64,000 nt of DNA from Mycolicibacterium monacense (GTDB lineage: Bacteria; Actinomycetota; Actinomycetes; Mycobacteriales; Mycobacteriaceae): contig NZ_AP022617.1 of NCBI RefSeq assembly GCF_010731575.1, positions 3,348,001 to 3,412,000 on the forward strand. The letters run 5' to 3'. Below, piece by piece: positions 1 through 11,219 of the stretch. The notes under the pieces are model-generated. The model searched no databases. It was not told the origin of the DNA and worked only from the letters and a program-made list of their open reading frames with translations. The translations under genes and the position numbers were made by a program. The stretch's first letter is position 1; each line of letters starts with the position of its first letter.

Positions 1-197
1 GAGACGGTACGCCGACCACCCTGGTGCGGGCGTCGCGCACCGACCCGCCGTACGCCACCGACGAGCTGCTCGCGACGCTCGACGCCGCCCTCGGGTCGGA
101 TCTGACTGTGCTGCAGTGGGATTGCGACCACATGGTGGGTCAGGCGAAGCCGGCGGAGACGGCTGCGGTCATCCGCGAACACCTCGAACGGAGCTGA
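1..197 (+). CDS. lipV: LipV-type alpha/beta hydrolase, C-terminal fragment
   Basis: The 5' end lies outside the window; the visible frame (first full codon at base 3) gives 64 residues to a TGA at 195-197. It contains WDCDHM near the end, where alpha/beta hydrolases carry the catalytic His, followed by a short final helix. The assignment rests mainly on position: in H37Rv the esterase/lipase gene lipV (Rv3203) directly precedes the alkyltransferase-like gene, as here. Two bases separate its stop from the next start, so the two are probably cotranscribed. The nucleophile and acid residues cannot be seen. Confidence 0.6.
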   Translation, partial: DGTPTTLVRASRTDPPYATDELLATLDAALGSDLTVLQWDCDHMVGQAKPAETAAVIREHLERS

Positions 198-199
198 CA

Positions 200-499
200 G
201 TGGCGGCCATCACCGACGAGCAGGTGGAGGCCGTGCGCGCACTGGTGGCGCAGATTCCCCCGGCCCGGGTCGCCACCTATGGTGACATCGCCGATGCGGC
301 AGGGTTGTCCAGCCCCCGGATCGTCGGCTGGATCATGCGCACCGACTCGTCGGATCTACCGTGGCACCGCGTGATCGGCGCATCCGGCAGGCCCGCACCG
401 CATCTGGCCACCCGGCAGCTCGAACTGCTGCGCGCAGAGGGCGTTCTGGCCGTCGACGGCCGGGTGCCCCTGCGGGATGTCCGGCACACCTTCGGTTAG
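200..499 (+). CDS. Alkyltransferase-like (ATL) DNA-lesion recognition protein
   Basis: 99 residues with the DNA-binding domain of O6-alkylguanine-DNA alkyltransferases: Gly-Asp-Ile-Ala helix region, then the active-site segment. Where true transferases have PCHR, this protein has PWHR (residues about 54-57), so the acceptor Cys is Trp. That is the hallmark of ATL proteins, which bind O6-alkylguanine, do not repair it, and hand the lesion to nucleotide excision repair. The start chosen is the GTG at 200, 2 bp after the lipV stop; the frame extends further upstream but only inside lipV. Corresponds to Rv3204. The last 4 bp overlap the 3' end of the convergent gene. Confidence 0.85.
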   Translation: MAAITDEQVEAVRALVAQIPPARVATYGDIADAAGLSSPRIVGWIMRTDSSDLPWHRVIGASGRPAPHLATRQLELLRAEGVLAVDGRVPLRDVRHTFG

Positions 500-1350
500 A
501 GCACCAACCGCACCAACGCGGCGGTACGGGCCAACCCCGGGAAGGCCGCCGCTGTCGACCGTGGATGCAGCGCGTGCACGGCGAGCCGGAACATCAACGC
601 GCGCAACAACATCTGCGGCCACTCCGGTAACGACGCCCAGCGTTCGATCAGCCCGTCGTCGGCCTCACCCCATGACAGTGCATCGACGACCACCACCCCG
701 GCCGCCCACGAGGCCGGACGCCAGTACGGCGTGATGTCGGTGATCCCGGGGGCGGCGGCGCCCGCGAAGAGCACGGTGCCGTACAGGTCGCCGTGTACCA
801 GCTGACTCGGACTCTTGGTGGCCCGACGCAGGGTGGCGAGCTGGTTGATCAACTCGATCGAGCGTTGTCCGTCGGCCGAACCGGGCGCGACGCGCGCACC
901 CGGCGGCAGGGAGTGCAGCGGACGTTCCTCCCAGGCGGCGCGGTCAGCGGCGATGAACACGTCGACGTCGGCCCACGGTGCGACCGGCGGCTGGGTGAGG
1001 AAGCGCGGCCGCTCGAGCTTGGAGGTGGCCTCGTGCAGGCGGACCGCCGCCGACACCACCTCGTCGTGCCGGGGTTCGGGGGTGCCCGCAACGAACGTGT
1101 CGGCCCGCCAGCCGGCGACGACGTAGCGCCCGTCGGTGGACCGGACGGGCCGCGCCAACCGCACCCCGTCGACGAACAACGTCTCCCGGACCTTCGCCGA
1201 CCACGCCGCGCGGGCGTGGTCGGCAACCATCGACAGCACGACCTCGCCGCAGCGCCAGCCGCCCTCCCAACTCGATCCGAGCGGGACCGGACGTACGCCG
1301 ACCAGCCCGAACGCCGCCAGGACATGATCGGGCGGTCGCTCGGTGCTCAC
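496..1350 (-). CDS. Conserved actinobacterial protein, TIGR02569 / Rv3205c family
   Basis: 284 residues from a GTG start. The middle contains LVHGDLYGTVLF followed about 10 residues later by ITDITPYWRP, which resembles the HGD...N and D-x-x catalytic loop arrangement of aminoglycoside phosphotransferase-like kinases, although the second Asp motif is not canonical. No signal peptide or membrane segment. I recognise it as the uncharacterised family next to moeZ in mycobacteria (Rv3205c). A kinase-like fold is an inference; activity is unknown. Ends convergently with the ATL gene, overlapping by 4 bp. Confidence 0.75.
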   Translation of the reverse strand: MSTERPPDHVLAAFGLVGVRPVPLGSSWEGGWRCGEVVLSMVADHARAAWSAKVRETLFVDGVRLARPVRSTDGRYVVAGWRADTFVAGTPEPRHDEVVSAAVRLHEATSKLERPRFLTQPPVAPWADVDVFIAADRAAWEERPLHSLPPGARVAPGSADGQRSIELINQLATLRRATKSPSQLVHGDLYGTVLFAGAAAPGITDITPYWRPASWAAGVVVVDALSWGEADDGLIERWASLPEWPQMLLRALMFRLAVHALHPRSTAAAFPGLARTAALVRLVL

Positions 1351-1438
1351 AGGGTCAGGCTACCGGTGACAGTGCCGACAATTGACGCGCTGACCTGCTG
1401 TGTCGCCGAGCCGTTGCCGGGCTGAGACCAAAGGTCGG

Positions 1439-2641
1439 TCAGTACATCACCATGTCGGGCTCGAGTTGCTTCGCCCATGCCACGATGCCGCCCTGCAGGT
1501 GCAGCGCGTCGGAGAAGCCGGCCTTCTTGACCGCCGCGAGCGCCTCCGCCGAGCGAACGCCGGTCTTGCAGTACAGCACCGGGATCCGGTCGTGCGGCAG
1601 CTTGGCCAGCCCGTCGCCCGCCTCGATCGCCGATTTCGGGATGAGCTCGGCGCCTTCGATGCGGTTGATATCCCATTCGACCTGTTCACGTACGTCGATC
1701 AGGGCCACCGGCTTACCCGCGTCGATCAGCTCGCGCAGCTCCCGTGGCGTGACCGTGGAGTCCGCGGCGGCGTCGGCGGCGGCGTCGGAGACCACACCGC
1801 AGAACGCCTCGTAGTCGATGAGTTCGGTGATCTTCGGCGTCGCCGGATCCTTGCGGATCTTGATCGTGCGGTAGGTCATGTCGAGTGCGTCGTAGACCAT
1901 CAGCCGGCCGAGCAGGGGCTCGCCGATACCGGTGATCAGCTTGATCGCCTCGGTGCCCATCACCGACGCGATCGACGCGCACAGGATGCCCAGCACCCCG
2001 CCCTCGGCGCAGGACGGGACCATGCCCGGGGGCGGCGGTTCGGGGTAGAGGTCGCGATAGTTGAGGCCGAGCCCGTTGGGGGCGTCCTCCCAGAACACCG
2101 ACACCTGACCCTCGAAGCGGTAGATCGAACCCCACACGTACGGCTTGTGCGCGAGCACCGCGGCGTCGTTGACCAGATAGCGGGTGGCGAAGTTGTCGGT
2201 GCCGTCGAGGATCAGGTCGTACTGCTCGAACCGTCCGACGGCGTTCTCCGGCTCGAGGCGCTCCTCGTGCAGGCGCACGGTCACCAGCGGGTTGATCTCG
2301 AGGATCGAATCACGTGCGCTCTGCGCTTTGGGCCTGCCGATGTCGGACTGGCCGTGGATGACCTGCCGCTGCAGATTGGACTCGTCGACCACGTCGAACT
2401 CGACGATCCCGATGGTGCCGACTCCGGCCGCGGCGAGATACAGCAGGGTCGGCGAGCCCAGACCGCCGGCGCCGATGACCAGCACCTTGGCGTTCTTGAG
2501 CCGCTTCTGACCGTCGAGTCCGAGGTCGGGGATGATCAGGTGGCGGCTGTAGCGGGCGACCTCTTCGCGGGTCAGTTCGCCGACCGGCTCCACCAGCGGA
2601 GGCAATGATTGTTGAGGGAGCGTTCCCACATTCCCGGACAC
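1439..2641 (-). CDS. moeZ: MoeZ: adenylyltransferase/sulfurtransferase (ThiF/MoeB + rhodanese)
   Basis: 400 residues. The N-terminal ThiF/MoeB domain has the nucleotide-binding GAGGLG (57-62), GRPKA and DGTDNFATR motifs; the C-terminal rhodanese domain has the active loop CKTGVRS with Cys358. MoeZ adenylates the C-terminal Gly-Gly of sulfur-carrier proteins and converts it to a thiocarboxylate, serving molybdopterin synthesis and CysO-dependent cysteine synthesis. Zinc CxxC pairs of E. coli MoeB are not seen, as usual for MoeZ. The GTG start is preceded by GAGGAGA at good spacing. A candidate SigH promoter lies about 70 bp upstream. Confidence 0.93.
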   Translation of the reverse strand: MSGNVGTLPQQSLPPLVEPVGELTREEVARYSRHLIIPDLGLDGQKRLKNAKVLVIGAGGLGSPTLLYLAAAGVGTIGIVEFDVVDESNLQRQVIHGQSDIGRPKAQSARDSILEINPLVTVRLHEERLEPENAVGRFEQYDLILDGTDNFATRYLVNDAAVLAHKPYVWGSIYRFEGQVSVFWEDAPNGLGLNYRDLYPEPPPPGMVPSCAEGGVLGILCASIASVMGTEAIKLITGIGEPLLGRLMVYDALDMTYRTIKIRKDPATPKITELIDYEAFCGVVSDAAADAAADSTVTPRELRELIDAGKPVALIDVREQVEWDINRIEGAELIPKSAIEAGDGLAKLPHDRIPVLYCKTGVRSAEALAAVKKAGFSDALHLQGGIVAWAKQLEPDMVMY

Positions 2642-2715
2642 CGGTATCTCCTCAAGTCTGCGGTGCGTCGACCGCGATGGGCGGTCGAGTCACCTTCACA
2701 ATAGGCACCTGACAC

Positions 2716-2743
2716 AACAGTGCAGAGCCCCGCAGGCTTCCCC
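2716..2743 (-). promoter_or_regulatory. Candidate SigH-type promoter of moeZ
   Basis: On the minus strand GGGGAAG (2743-2737) is followed, after about 18 bases, by GTTG (2718-2715). The SigH consensus is GGGAAYA then 16-18 bp then cGTT. It sits in the short gap between the DUF3152 gene and moeZ and would give a leader of about 65 nt. The match is partial: the -35 tail is GC instead of YA. Confidence 0.4.
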
Positions 2744-2744
2744 G

Positions 2745-3794
2745 TCAGGCGATCGGATACGGCCAGGGATTGAAGCGGCACGTCAGCCCGTCGGACCGCA
2801 CGGTCTCGGGGTCGAACCGAGAGGCGTCGTCGTTCGAGGTGGAGAACGTCTGCTGCATCATGATCGGCGCGAGCGCCCCGTTCTCGATGCAGGATTCGTG
2901 ACGTTGATAACCGATCGCGTGGCCCACCTCGTGGTTGACGACGTACTGCCGGTAGGACCCGATGTCGCCCTGGAACGGCACGGCGCCGCGCACCCAGCGC
3001 GCCTCGTTGATGAACACCCGCGGCTGGTCACCGAGATAGGCCGGGTTGTAACAGGACGCCTCGAGCTGGATGTCGTAGCCGCAGCCGTCGCGAATGGTCA
3101 GCGGTGAGGTCAGCGACACCCGGAAGTCGGGGACGCCGGCGCCGGGGTCGATACGGGTGAACGCGAACTGCGGATTGTGGGTCCAGCTCTTCGGGTTGGC
3201 CAGCGTCTCGTCGACCATGCGGGCGAAGCCCTCGTCGCCGCCGAAGCCGGTGGTGTCGAGCCCGTCCTCGACCTCCACGGTATAGGTGAAGTTCTTGGTC
3301 GTCCCCTGGCCGACCTGCGGTGTGGTGCCGGGAACGACGTGCCAGGTCCTCGCGCCGGCCTCGGTGAAGGGTCCGCCCGCGGGCAGGATGCCGGTCGGCA
3401 GGTTGGCGTCGAACTGGGTGAGCCCCTTGGGCGGTGCGCCGACGATCTGGGTGCTGGCGACGCCGATCGTGGGCGGGCCCTGGACCGGTCCTTCTTCGTC
3501 GGCAACCTGTTCGGGCGCGCTGGTGCCGGTCACGGTCTGGTAAATGACGACGACGGTGAGCACGGCGAGTATCGGCAGCGCATACGCGCGCCAGCCGTAG
3601 GTCGACACGAAGCGGCCGAGCCAGGTCTGTTTGCGCCACTGCCGCCGGTCATCTCGATTGGACCGGGCACGTCCGCTGTCGGCCGCCAACGGGTCCCGCT
3701 GCGCACGAAGCGGATCGCGGTGGGCGCGCAGCGGCTCCTGCCACTCGCTGCGAACGGCCGGGACCCGACCGTCCCCGCGACGCTCTGGACCCAT
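2745..3794 (-). CDS. DUF3152 membrane-anchored protein with metzincin-like motif
   Basis: 349 residues. A basic/charged cytoplasmic N-terminus (1-65), one membrane segment (about 69-88), then an extracytoplasmic DUF3152 domain. HEVGH at 288-292, followed by Gly295 and His299, fits HExxHxxGxxxH, and MetMet at 312-313 could form a Met-turn, so a zinc peptidase of the metzincin type is possible. Four Cys lie in the outer domain. The ATG at 3794 was chosen because GGAGG precedes it by 5 bases; the open frame continues upstream but would run into tetR. Corresponds to Rv3207c. Function untested as far as I know. Confidence 0.85.
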   Translation of the reverse strand: MGPERRGDGRVPAVRSEWQEPLRAHRDPLRAQRDPLAADSGRARSNRDDRRQWRKQTWLGRFVSTYGWRAYALPILAVLTVVVIYQTVTGTSAPEQVADEEGPVQGPPTIGVASTQIVGAPPKGLTQFDANLPTGILPAGGPFTEAGARTWHVVPGTTPQVGQGTTKNFTYTVEVEDGLDTTGFGGDEGFARMVDETLANPKSWTHNPQFAFTRIDPGAGVPDFRVSLTSPLTIRDGCGYDIQLEASCYNPAYLGDQPRVFINEARWVRGAVPFQGDIGSYRQYVVNHEVGHAIGYQRHESCIENGALAPIMMQQTFSTSNDDASRFDPETVRSDGLTCRFNPWPYPIA

Positions 3795-3939
3795 GTGTCC
3801 TCCACGCGTGCGGGAGTCGTAGGTCACCAAAACAGGATGGCACAGACCTGTGGACTTGGGTTTCCGGCGCGCCACCGCCCGCCGCGGCAGGTGTCGCGAC
3901 GCGTGTGACACCCCACCGGTAGTAGTGTCGGAGCGATGA

Positions 3940-4909
<970 letters not shown>

Positions 4910-5174
4910 GCTTGAACCCTTTCGTCGTGCCGTCGCTGACTCCCTGTCGCTAATCGGAAAGGCTAGTGGACGCCGCCGACCCGGCGCCGCCCTGGTGATT
5001 ACGCGCTGCGCGAAGCCGTCGCGGCCGAGCGTCGGCGTTTCGCGGGCGAGGGTCTCGACCGGCGACCGAACCGACGCCGGACCGTGACCGAATCGGGTGC
5101 TGCACGACCTCATCTGTCACTTTCGCCCCGCTAGCATCGGACGCAGAGCCGCTGAAAGCTACCGGAAAGCCATC

Positions 5175-6023
5175 ATGACCAGGCATTATTCGCCGCATTC
5201 GCCGTACACGTCCGCGCGAACCGAACGCTTGGACCGTCCGCGGGCCGACCAGCCGGGCTACGACGACCGTCCGAGCTACGCGCCCTACTCCGGCGCCGAC
5301 CACCCGGGATACCGGCACTACGCCGACGGCCACTCCGACTACGGACAGAGCTGGGACTCCGGGCGGTACGCCGCCACGGACGTCGAGGATCCCGACTACG
5401 AGGACTACGAGGACTACGACGCGTACGCCGCTACCATCGACAGCCGCTGGAAGTGGATCGCCGGCGTCGCGGGCGCCGTCCTCCTGGTCGCGGTGATCTG
5501 CACGCTGGTGATCCTCGGCGGCGGCGACAGCGGATCGGTGTCGGCGACGGTCGGCACGTCGGCACAGAGCCGTCCACCGGCCACCGCGACCGCACCGCAC
5601 GACACGTCGGCGGCGCTACCGCCTCCGACCGCGTCACTCGCCCCCGAGACCATCACGACCGTGACCCCGACCGCACCCCCGTCGCCGTCGGCGAGCGCCA
5701 CCCCCGATCCGGCGCCGAGTGCCGTCGCTCCGCCGCCCCCCGCCGCGGCCACCCCGCGCGCGATCACCTACACGGTCACCGGCAACCGCCAGCTCATCGA
5801 CTTCGTGACCGTCATCTACACCGACCAGCAGGGCGCGCTGCAGACCGAGGTCAACGTGTCGCTGCCGTGGTCGAAGACCGTCGTGCTCGACCCGGGCGTG
5901 GAGCTCAAATCGGTCACCGCGACCAGCGTCGGAGGTCAACTCAACTGCGCGATCACCGACGCCGCAGGCGCGGCGCTGGTGACCCAGAACAACAATTCGA
6001 TGATCGCCACCTGCACGCAGTAG
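5175..6023 (+). CDS. MmpS-like membrane protein with Tyr-rich cytoplasmic and Pro/Thr-rich stalk regions (Rv3209-like)
   Basis: 282 residues. Residues 1-90 are Tyr/Asp/Arg-rich and low complexity (a YEDYEDYDAY run at 75-84); one membrane helix at about 94-115; a Pro/Ala/Thr-rich stalk to about 195; then a roughly 90-residue domain with YTVTG, TYTD-like strands and two Cys near the end, which resembles the periplasmic fold of MmpS proteins. ATG 5175 is chosen as the first Met matching a plausible start; upstream codons in frame look non-coding. MmpS proteins usually partner MmpL transporters, but no mmpL is here. Confidence 0.75.
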   Translation: MTRHYSPHSPYTSARTERLDRPRADQPGYDDRPSYAPYSGADHPGYRHYADGHSDYGQSWDSGRYAATDVEDPDYEDYEDYDAYAATIDSRWKWIAGVAGAVLLVAVICTLVILGGGDSGSVSATVGTSAQSRPPATATAPHDTSAALPPPTASLAPETITTVTPTAPPSPSASATPDPAPSAVAPPPPAAATPRAITYTVTGNRQLIDFVTVIYTDQQGALQTEVNVSLPWSKTVVLDPGVELKSVTATSVGGQLNCAITDAAGAALVTQNNNSMIATCTQ

Positions 6024-6027
6024 CGGT

Positions 6028-6732
6028 TCAGGCCAGGCCGAGTTCCTGCATCCGGGCGTGGTGTGTCTGCTGCAACCGGTCGAAGAACTCCGCCATCTGG
6101 GGCAGTCCTTCCCCGCCGGACATCACGAGGTCGACCAGTTCGTCGTGGTCGGCCAGGACGTACTGCGCCTGGGTGATCGCCTCACCGAGCAGTCGCCGCG
6201 ACCACAGCGCCAACCGGTGCCTCTGCCGATCGCTGGCGGTGACCGCGGCACGAACCTCGGCGACCACGAACTGAGAGTGTCCGGTCTCGGAGAGCACACC
6301 GCGCACCACCGCGGCCACCTGATCGGGCAGGGCACCGGCGATCTCGTTGTAGAAATCGGCGGCCAGGGCATCACCGACATAGGTCTTGACCAGTGCCTCG
6401 AGCCACGTGCTCGGCGTCGTCAACCGGTGGTAGTTCTCCAGCGCCGAGGCGTACTTCGTCATCGCCGGGACCACGTCGACGCCGCGGCGCTCCATGGCGT
6501 CGCGCAGCAACTCGTAGTGGTTCATCTCGGCGGCCGCCATACTCGCCATGTTGATGCGTCCGCGCAGGTTGGGCGCCATGCGCGCTTCCTCGGTCAACCG
6601 GTAGAACGCCGCCACCTCACCGTAGGCGAGCAGCGCGAACAGTTCGTCGACGCCGGGATGGTCGGCCGACACACCTGCCGTTGCCGGGGTGACCGTCTGC
6701 TCTCCCGATGCTGCAGGTTGCGTCGAATTCAT
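6028..6732 (-). CDS. Ferritin-like fold protein, MiaE_2 family (Rv3210c-like)
   Basis: 234 residues. Glu/His pairs typical of a four-helix diiron bundle are visible: YGEVAAFYRLTEEA, MAAAEMNHYELL (ExxH) and LSETGHSQF. The family is annotated as tRNA-(ms2io6A)-hydroxylase-like, but mycobacterial substrates are unproven. ATG 6732 is preferred; the frame extends 78 codons upstream without homology. Convergent with the MmpS-like gene (4-bp gap) and divergent from rhlE with a 268-bp spacer. Confidence 0.8.
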   Translation of the reverse strand: MNSTQPAASGEQTVTPATAGVSADHPGVDELFALLAYGEVAAFYRLTEEARMAPNLRGRINMASMAAAEMNHYELLRDAMERRGVDVVPAMTKYASALENYHRLTTPSTWLEALVKTYVGDALAADFYNEIAGALPDQVAAVVRGVLSETGHSQFVVAEVRAAVTASDRQRHRLALWSRRLLGEAITQAQYVLADHDELVDLVMSGGEGLPQMAEFFDRLQQTHHARMQELGLA

Positions 6733-6787
6733 GGCCCAACTGTAATCGCCGGCGAGCGCCGATCCATCCCGGCAAAGCCATCCGGGG

Positions 6788-6793
6788 TATGAT
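6788..6793 (+). promoter_or_regulatory. Candidate rhlE -10 element (TATGAT)
   Basis: TATGAT is a near-perfect SigA -10 in the 268-bp gap before rhlE; no TTGACA-like -35 is visible. If used, the mRNA would carry a leader of about 200 nt, long enough for post-transcriptional control. Nothing else in the gap is clear except the small frame at 6978. Confidence 0.35.
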
Positions 6794-6977
6794 GTCCGCA
6801 GGCAGCGACTCATTCGAGACGAGCCGCTCCCGAAGAAATGTGCGTACACGCGTTGGCCCGCTTCCGAAAGTGCAGGGCTCAGCGGATCGGCACCGCCCGT
6901 GACGGGGCGACGAGGCCGCTTCATCGTCAAACTCGTGTGCGCGTGGAAAACCACGAAGCCGGCCACGAGGGTCGACT

Positions 6978-7000
6978 ATGAAAGGCCACGTTCACCAAGC

Positions 7001-7004
<4 letters not shown>
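6978..7004 (+). other. Eight-codon upstream frame overlapping the rhlE start
   Basis: ATG at 6978 opens MKGHVHQA and stops at TGA 7002-7004, which overlaps the rhlE ATG (7001-7003) as ATGA. The arrangement would allow translational coupling of a leader peptide to the helicase. No strong ribosome site precedes it, so chance is quite possible. Confidence 0.25.
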
Positions 7005-8524
<1,520 letters not shown>

Positions 8525-8544
8525 CCCGACGGTCAGCTCCTTCA

Positions 8545-9756
8545 GTGGTCAAACCCGAGCGCCGCACCCGCGGTGACGTGATGGCCGCCGTCGCGATCGC
8601 AGCGGTGATCGCGGTGACCGCGGCCCTGGTCTGGTGGACCAGCGACGCCAGAGCCACCATCAGTCAGCCCGCCGAGCAGGCGGTACCCGATCCCGAGCCC
8701 GCAGCCGACGTCCCGTCGGCCCTGCGGGAACTCTGGAGCGCGGCCAGCCCGAAGACGCGGCTGCCGGTCGTCGTCGGGGGCAGCGTCGTGACCGGCGACG
8801 GTTCGACGGTCGCGGGCCGTGACCCCGCCACCGGGGACACGGTGTGGAGCTACTCCCGTGACGTCGACCTGTGCGGTGTCACGTCGGTCTACCACTACGC
8901 GGTGGCCGTGTACCCGGACTCGCGGGGCTGCGGCCAGGTCACCACGATCAACGGCAGAACGGGTAAGCGCGGCAACGCGCGCACCGGATTCGCCGACCCC
9001 GCAGTGACGTTGAGCACCGACGGCACCACCGTGCTGTCGGCCGGTGAGAGCCGACTCGAGCTGTGGCGTTCGGACATGGTCCGCATGCTCAGCTACGGCG
9101 CGCTCGATGCGCGGGTCAAACCCGACGTACCCGCGGCGCCACTGTGCCGCCTGACGTCCGCGGCGGCCAGTTCCTCGGCGGTCTCGGTTCTGGAAGCCTG
9201 CCCGAAAGAACCCGATCTGCGGTTGACGCTTCTGCGGCCCTCGGACGAAGAGGACGTGCCGGACATCAAGTACGTCGAGCTGGCCGACGTACTCGCTGAT
9301 TCCGACGCCCGTGTCATCGCCGTGTCCGAGACCACGACGGCCGTCTACCTGCCGACGCCGCAGCCCACCGTCAACGTCATCGACGAAACCGGGACGACGG
9401 TCGCCAGCACCTTGATGACCTCACCCGCATCCCCGGACGCCGTCGCGTCGCGGGCAGGCGACCTGATCACGTGGTGGACCGGTGACTCTGTGATGGTCTT
9501 CGACGGCTCCGGGCTCCGGTACAAGTACACGGTCACGCCGTCGGGACCGAGCCTGCCGCTCGGGCCGGCCGCCGAAATGGCCGATCGGTTGCTGGTGCCC
9601 GTCACCGACGGTTACGACGTGTTCGAGCCCGGTTCGGGCACCGGCGAACGGCACATCCCGCTCGCGCGTCCCCCCGTCGACGGTGCGGTCATCCCGGCGG
9701 TGGTCGGTGACCGCGTGGTCGAACTGCGCGGCGGCGAACTGGTCGGGCTGGGTTAG
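8545..9756 (+). CDS. Secreted/membrane-anchored PQQ-like beta-propeller protein (Rv3212-like)
   Basis: 403 residues from GTG 8545. A basic N-terminus and one membrane segment (about 12-32, AAVAIAAVIAVTAALVWW) anchor an outside domain with repeated blades of the kind VAGRDPATGDTVWSYSRD and TTINGRTGKRGN, typical of PQQ-like WD propellers. Two Cys pairs may form disulfides. No catalytic motif. 20 bp after rhlE and 4 bp convergent overlap with the ParA gene. Function unknown. Confidence 0.8.
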   Translation: MVKPERRTRGDVMAAVAIAAVIAVTAALVWWTSDARATISQPAEQAVPDPEPAADVPSALRELWSAASPKTRLPVVVGGSVVTGDGSTVAGRDPATGDTVWSYSRDVDLCGVTSVYHYAVAVYPDSRGCGQVTTINGRTGKRGNARTGFADPAVTLSTDGTTVLSAGESRLELWRSDMVRMLSYGALDARVKPDVPAAPLCRLTSAAASSSAVSVLEACPKEPDLRLTLLRPSDEEDVPDIKYVELADVLADSDARVIAVSETTTAVYLPTPQPTVNVIDETGTTVASTLMTSPASPDAVASRAGDLITWWTGDSVMVFDGSGLRYKYTVTPSGPSLPLGPAAEMADRLLVPVTDGYDVFEPGSGTGERHIPLARPPVDGAVIPAVVGDRVVELRGGELVGLG

Positions 9757-10556
9757 ACCTCGGGGGTGTAGGTCGGCATGTCCTTACCGTTCTTCCAGTG
9801 CTTGAGCAGCGCCGCCGCCAGTGCCCGGTAGGCCACCGACCCCTTGTTCTTGCGGCCCGCGATCACCGACGATCCCGACGCGCTGGCCTCGGCGAACCGC
9901 ACCGTGCGCGGGATCGGCGGCGCCAGCACCGGCAACTCGTAGCGGTCGACGACGTCGAACAGCACGTCGCGACTGTGGGTGGTCCTGGAGTCGTACAGCG
10001 TCGGGAGCGCCCCGAGCATCTTCAGATCCGGGTTGGTGATCGCCTGGACGTCGGACACCGTCCGCAGGAACTGGCCGACCCCGCGGTGCGCCAGCGTTTC
10101 GCACTGCAGGGGCACGATCACCTCGTGGGCGGCGGTCAACCCGTTGAGCGTGAGCACGCCCAGAGACGGCGGACAGTCGATCAGCACCACGTCATACGTG
10201 CCGGTCAGCTTGGCCATCGCACGTTTGAGCGCATGCTCACGACCGGCGCGCATGAGCAGCATCGCCTCCGCTCCGGCGAGGTCGATATTCGCCGGTAGCA
10301 ACGTCATCCCTTCCGGTGTGTCCACCAGCGCCGCATCCGGTTCCACCTCCCCCAGCAGCACCTCATGCACCGAGACCGGCAACTTGTCGGGGTCGTGGCC
10401 CAGCGAGAACGTCAACGACCCCTGGGGGTCCAGGTCGACGAGCAACACCCGCTTGCCACTTTCCGCCATCGCTGCGCCCAACGATGCAACCGTCGTTGTT
10501 TTGGCGACCCCACCCTTTTGATTGGCGACCGCAAGTACCCGCGTCACGCGTGCCAT
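9753..10556 (-). CDS. ParA/Soj-family ATPase (Rv3213c-like)
   Basis: 267 residues. Deviant Walker A KGGVAKTTT (Lys14 and Lys19) near the N-terminus, Walker A' LLVDLDPQGS, Walker B VLIDCPPSLG; length and order fit orphan ParA ATPases. No parB or parS is visible here, so it is probably not the chromosome-segregation pair; orphan ParAs position protein complexes or sites of growth. ATG 10556 gives the usual ParA start; upstream codons overlap gpm2. Confidence 0.9.
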   Translation of the reverse strand: MARVTRVLAVANQKGGVAKTTTVASLGAAMAESGKRVLLVDLDPQGSLTFSLGHDPDKLPVSVHEVLLGEVEPDAALVDTPEGMTLLPANIDLAGAEAMLLMRAGREHALKRAMAKLTGTYDVVLIDCPPSLGVLTLNGLTAAHEVIVPLQCETLAHRGVGQFLRTVSDVQAITNPDLKMLGALPTLYDSRTTHSRDVLFDVVDRYELPVLAPPIPRTVRFAEASASGSSVIAGRKNKGSVAYRALAAALLKHWKNGKDMPTYTPEV

Positions 10557-10607
10557 CCTGACACGCGCACGGCCCTGACACACGGACGTGCGGCAGAATC
10601 GACCGGT

Positions 10608-11219
10608 GTGGGCCTGACCGACCATCGACTTCTGCTCATCCGCCACGGCGAGACGGAGTGGTCGCGTTCGGGACGGCACACCAGCCGCACCGACCTCGGG
10701 CTCACCGAAACGGGCCGTGACCAGGCGACTCAGACCGCCGCGGCGCTCGACCGGCTCACGCTGGACAACCCGCTGGTGATCAGCAGCCCGCGGCTGCGGG
10801 CACTCGACACGGCGAAACTGGCCGGGCTGGCCGTGGACGAGGTGTCCGACCTCCTCGTGGAATGGGATTACGGCGACTACGAAGGCCGCACGACCGCCGA
10901 GATCCGTGAATCCGATCCCGAGTGGCTGGTGTGGACCCACGGCTGCCCGGGCGGGGAGAGCGTCGAGGCGGTCAATGAGCGCGCCGACCGTGCGGTGGAG
11001 GTCGCGCTGGGCCACCTCGAGTCGCGTGACGTCATCTTCGTCGGGCACGGTCACTTCTCCCGGGCGGTGATCACCCGGTGGGCGGAGTTGCCGCTGGCCG
11101 ACGGCATCCGGTTCGCGATGGTCGCGGCGTCGATCGCGGTGTGTGGTTGGGAGCACGGGGTGCGCCAGATCAGCGCGTTGGCGCTGACCGGTTATCCGCA
11201 TCCGTGCCTGCCGACGTGA
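10608..11219 (+). CDS. gpm2: Histidine-phosphatase superfamily enzyme (Gpm2 / Rv3214-like acid phosphatase)
   Basis: 203 residues from GTG 10608, exactly the length recalled for Rv3214. The LIRHGETEW signature (phospho-acceptor His13) and the second His in VGHGHFSRA are present. Named as a phosphoglycerate mutase, but the short form is a broad acid phosphatase in M. tuberculosis. Its TGA overlaps the GTG of entC, so the genes are translationally coupled. Confidence 0.88.
   Translation: MGLTDHRLLLIRHGETEWSRSGRHTSRTDLGLTETGRDQATQTAAALDRLTLDNPLVISSPRLRALDTAKLAGLAVDEVSDLLVEWDYGDYEGRTTAEIRESDPEWLVWTHGCPGGESVEAVNERADRAVEVALGHLESRDVIFVGHGHFSRAVITRWAELPLADGIRFAMVAASIAVCGWEHGVRQISALALTGYPHPCLPT

Noticed and set aside
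9753..10556. Chromosome partition parA
   Set aside because: No parB, parS-like sites or gidB/rnpA neighbours; the orphan ParA context (Rv3213c) fits better.
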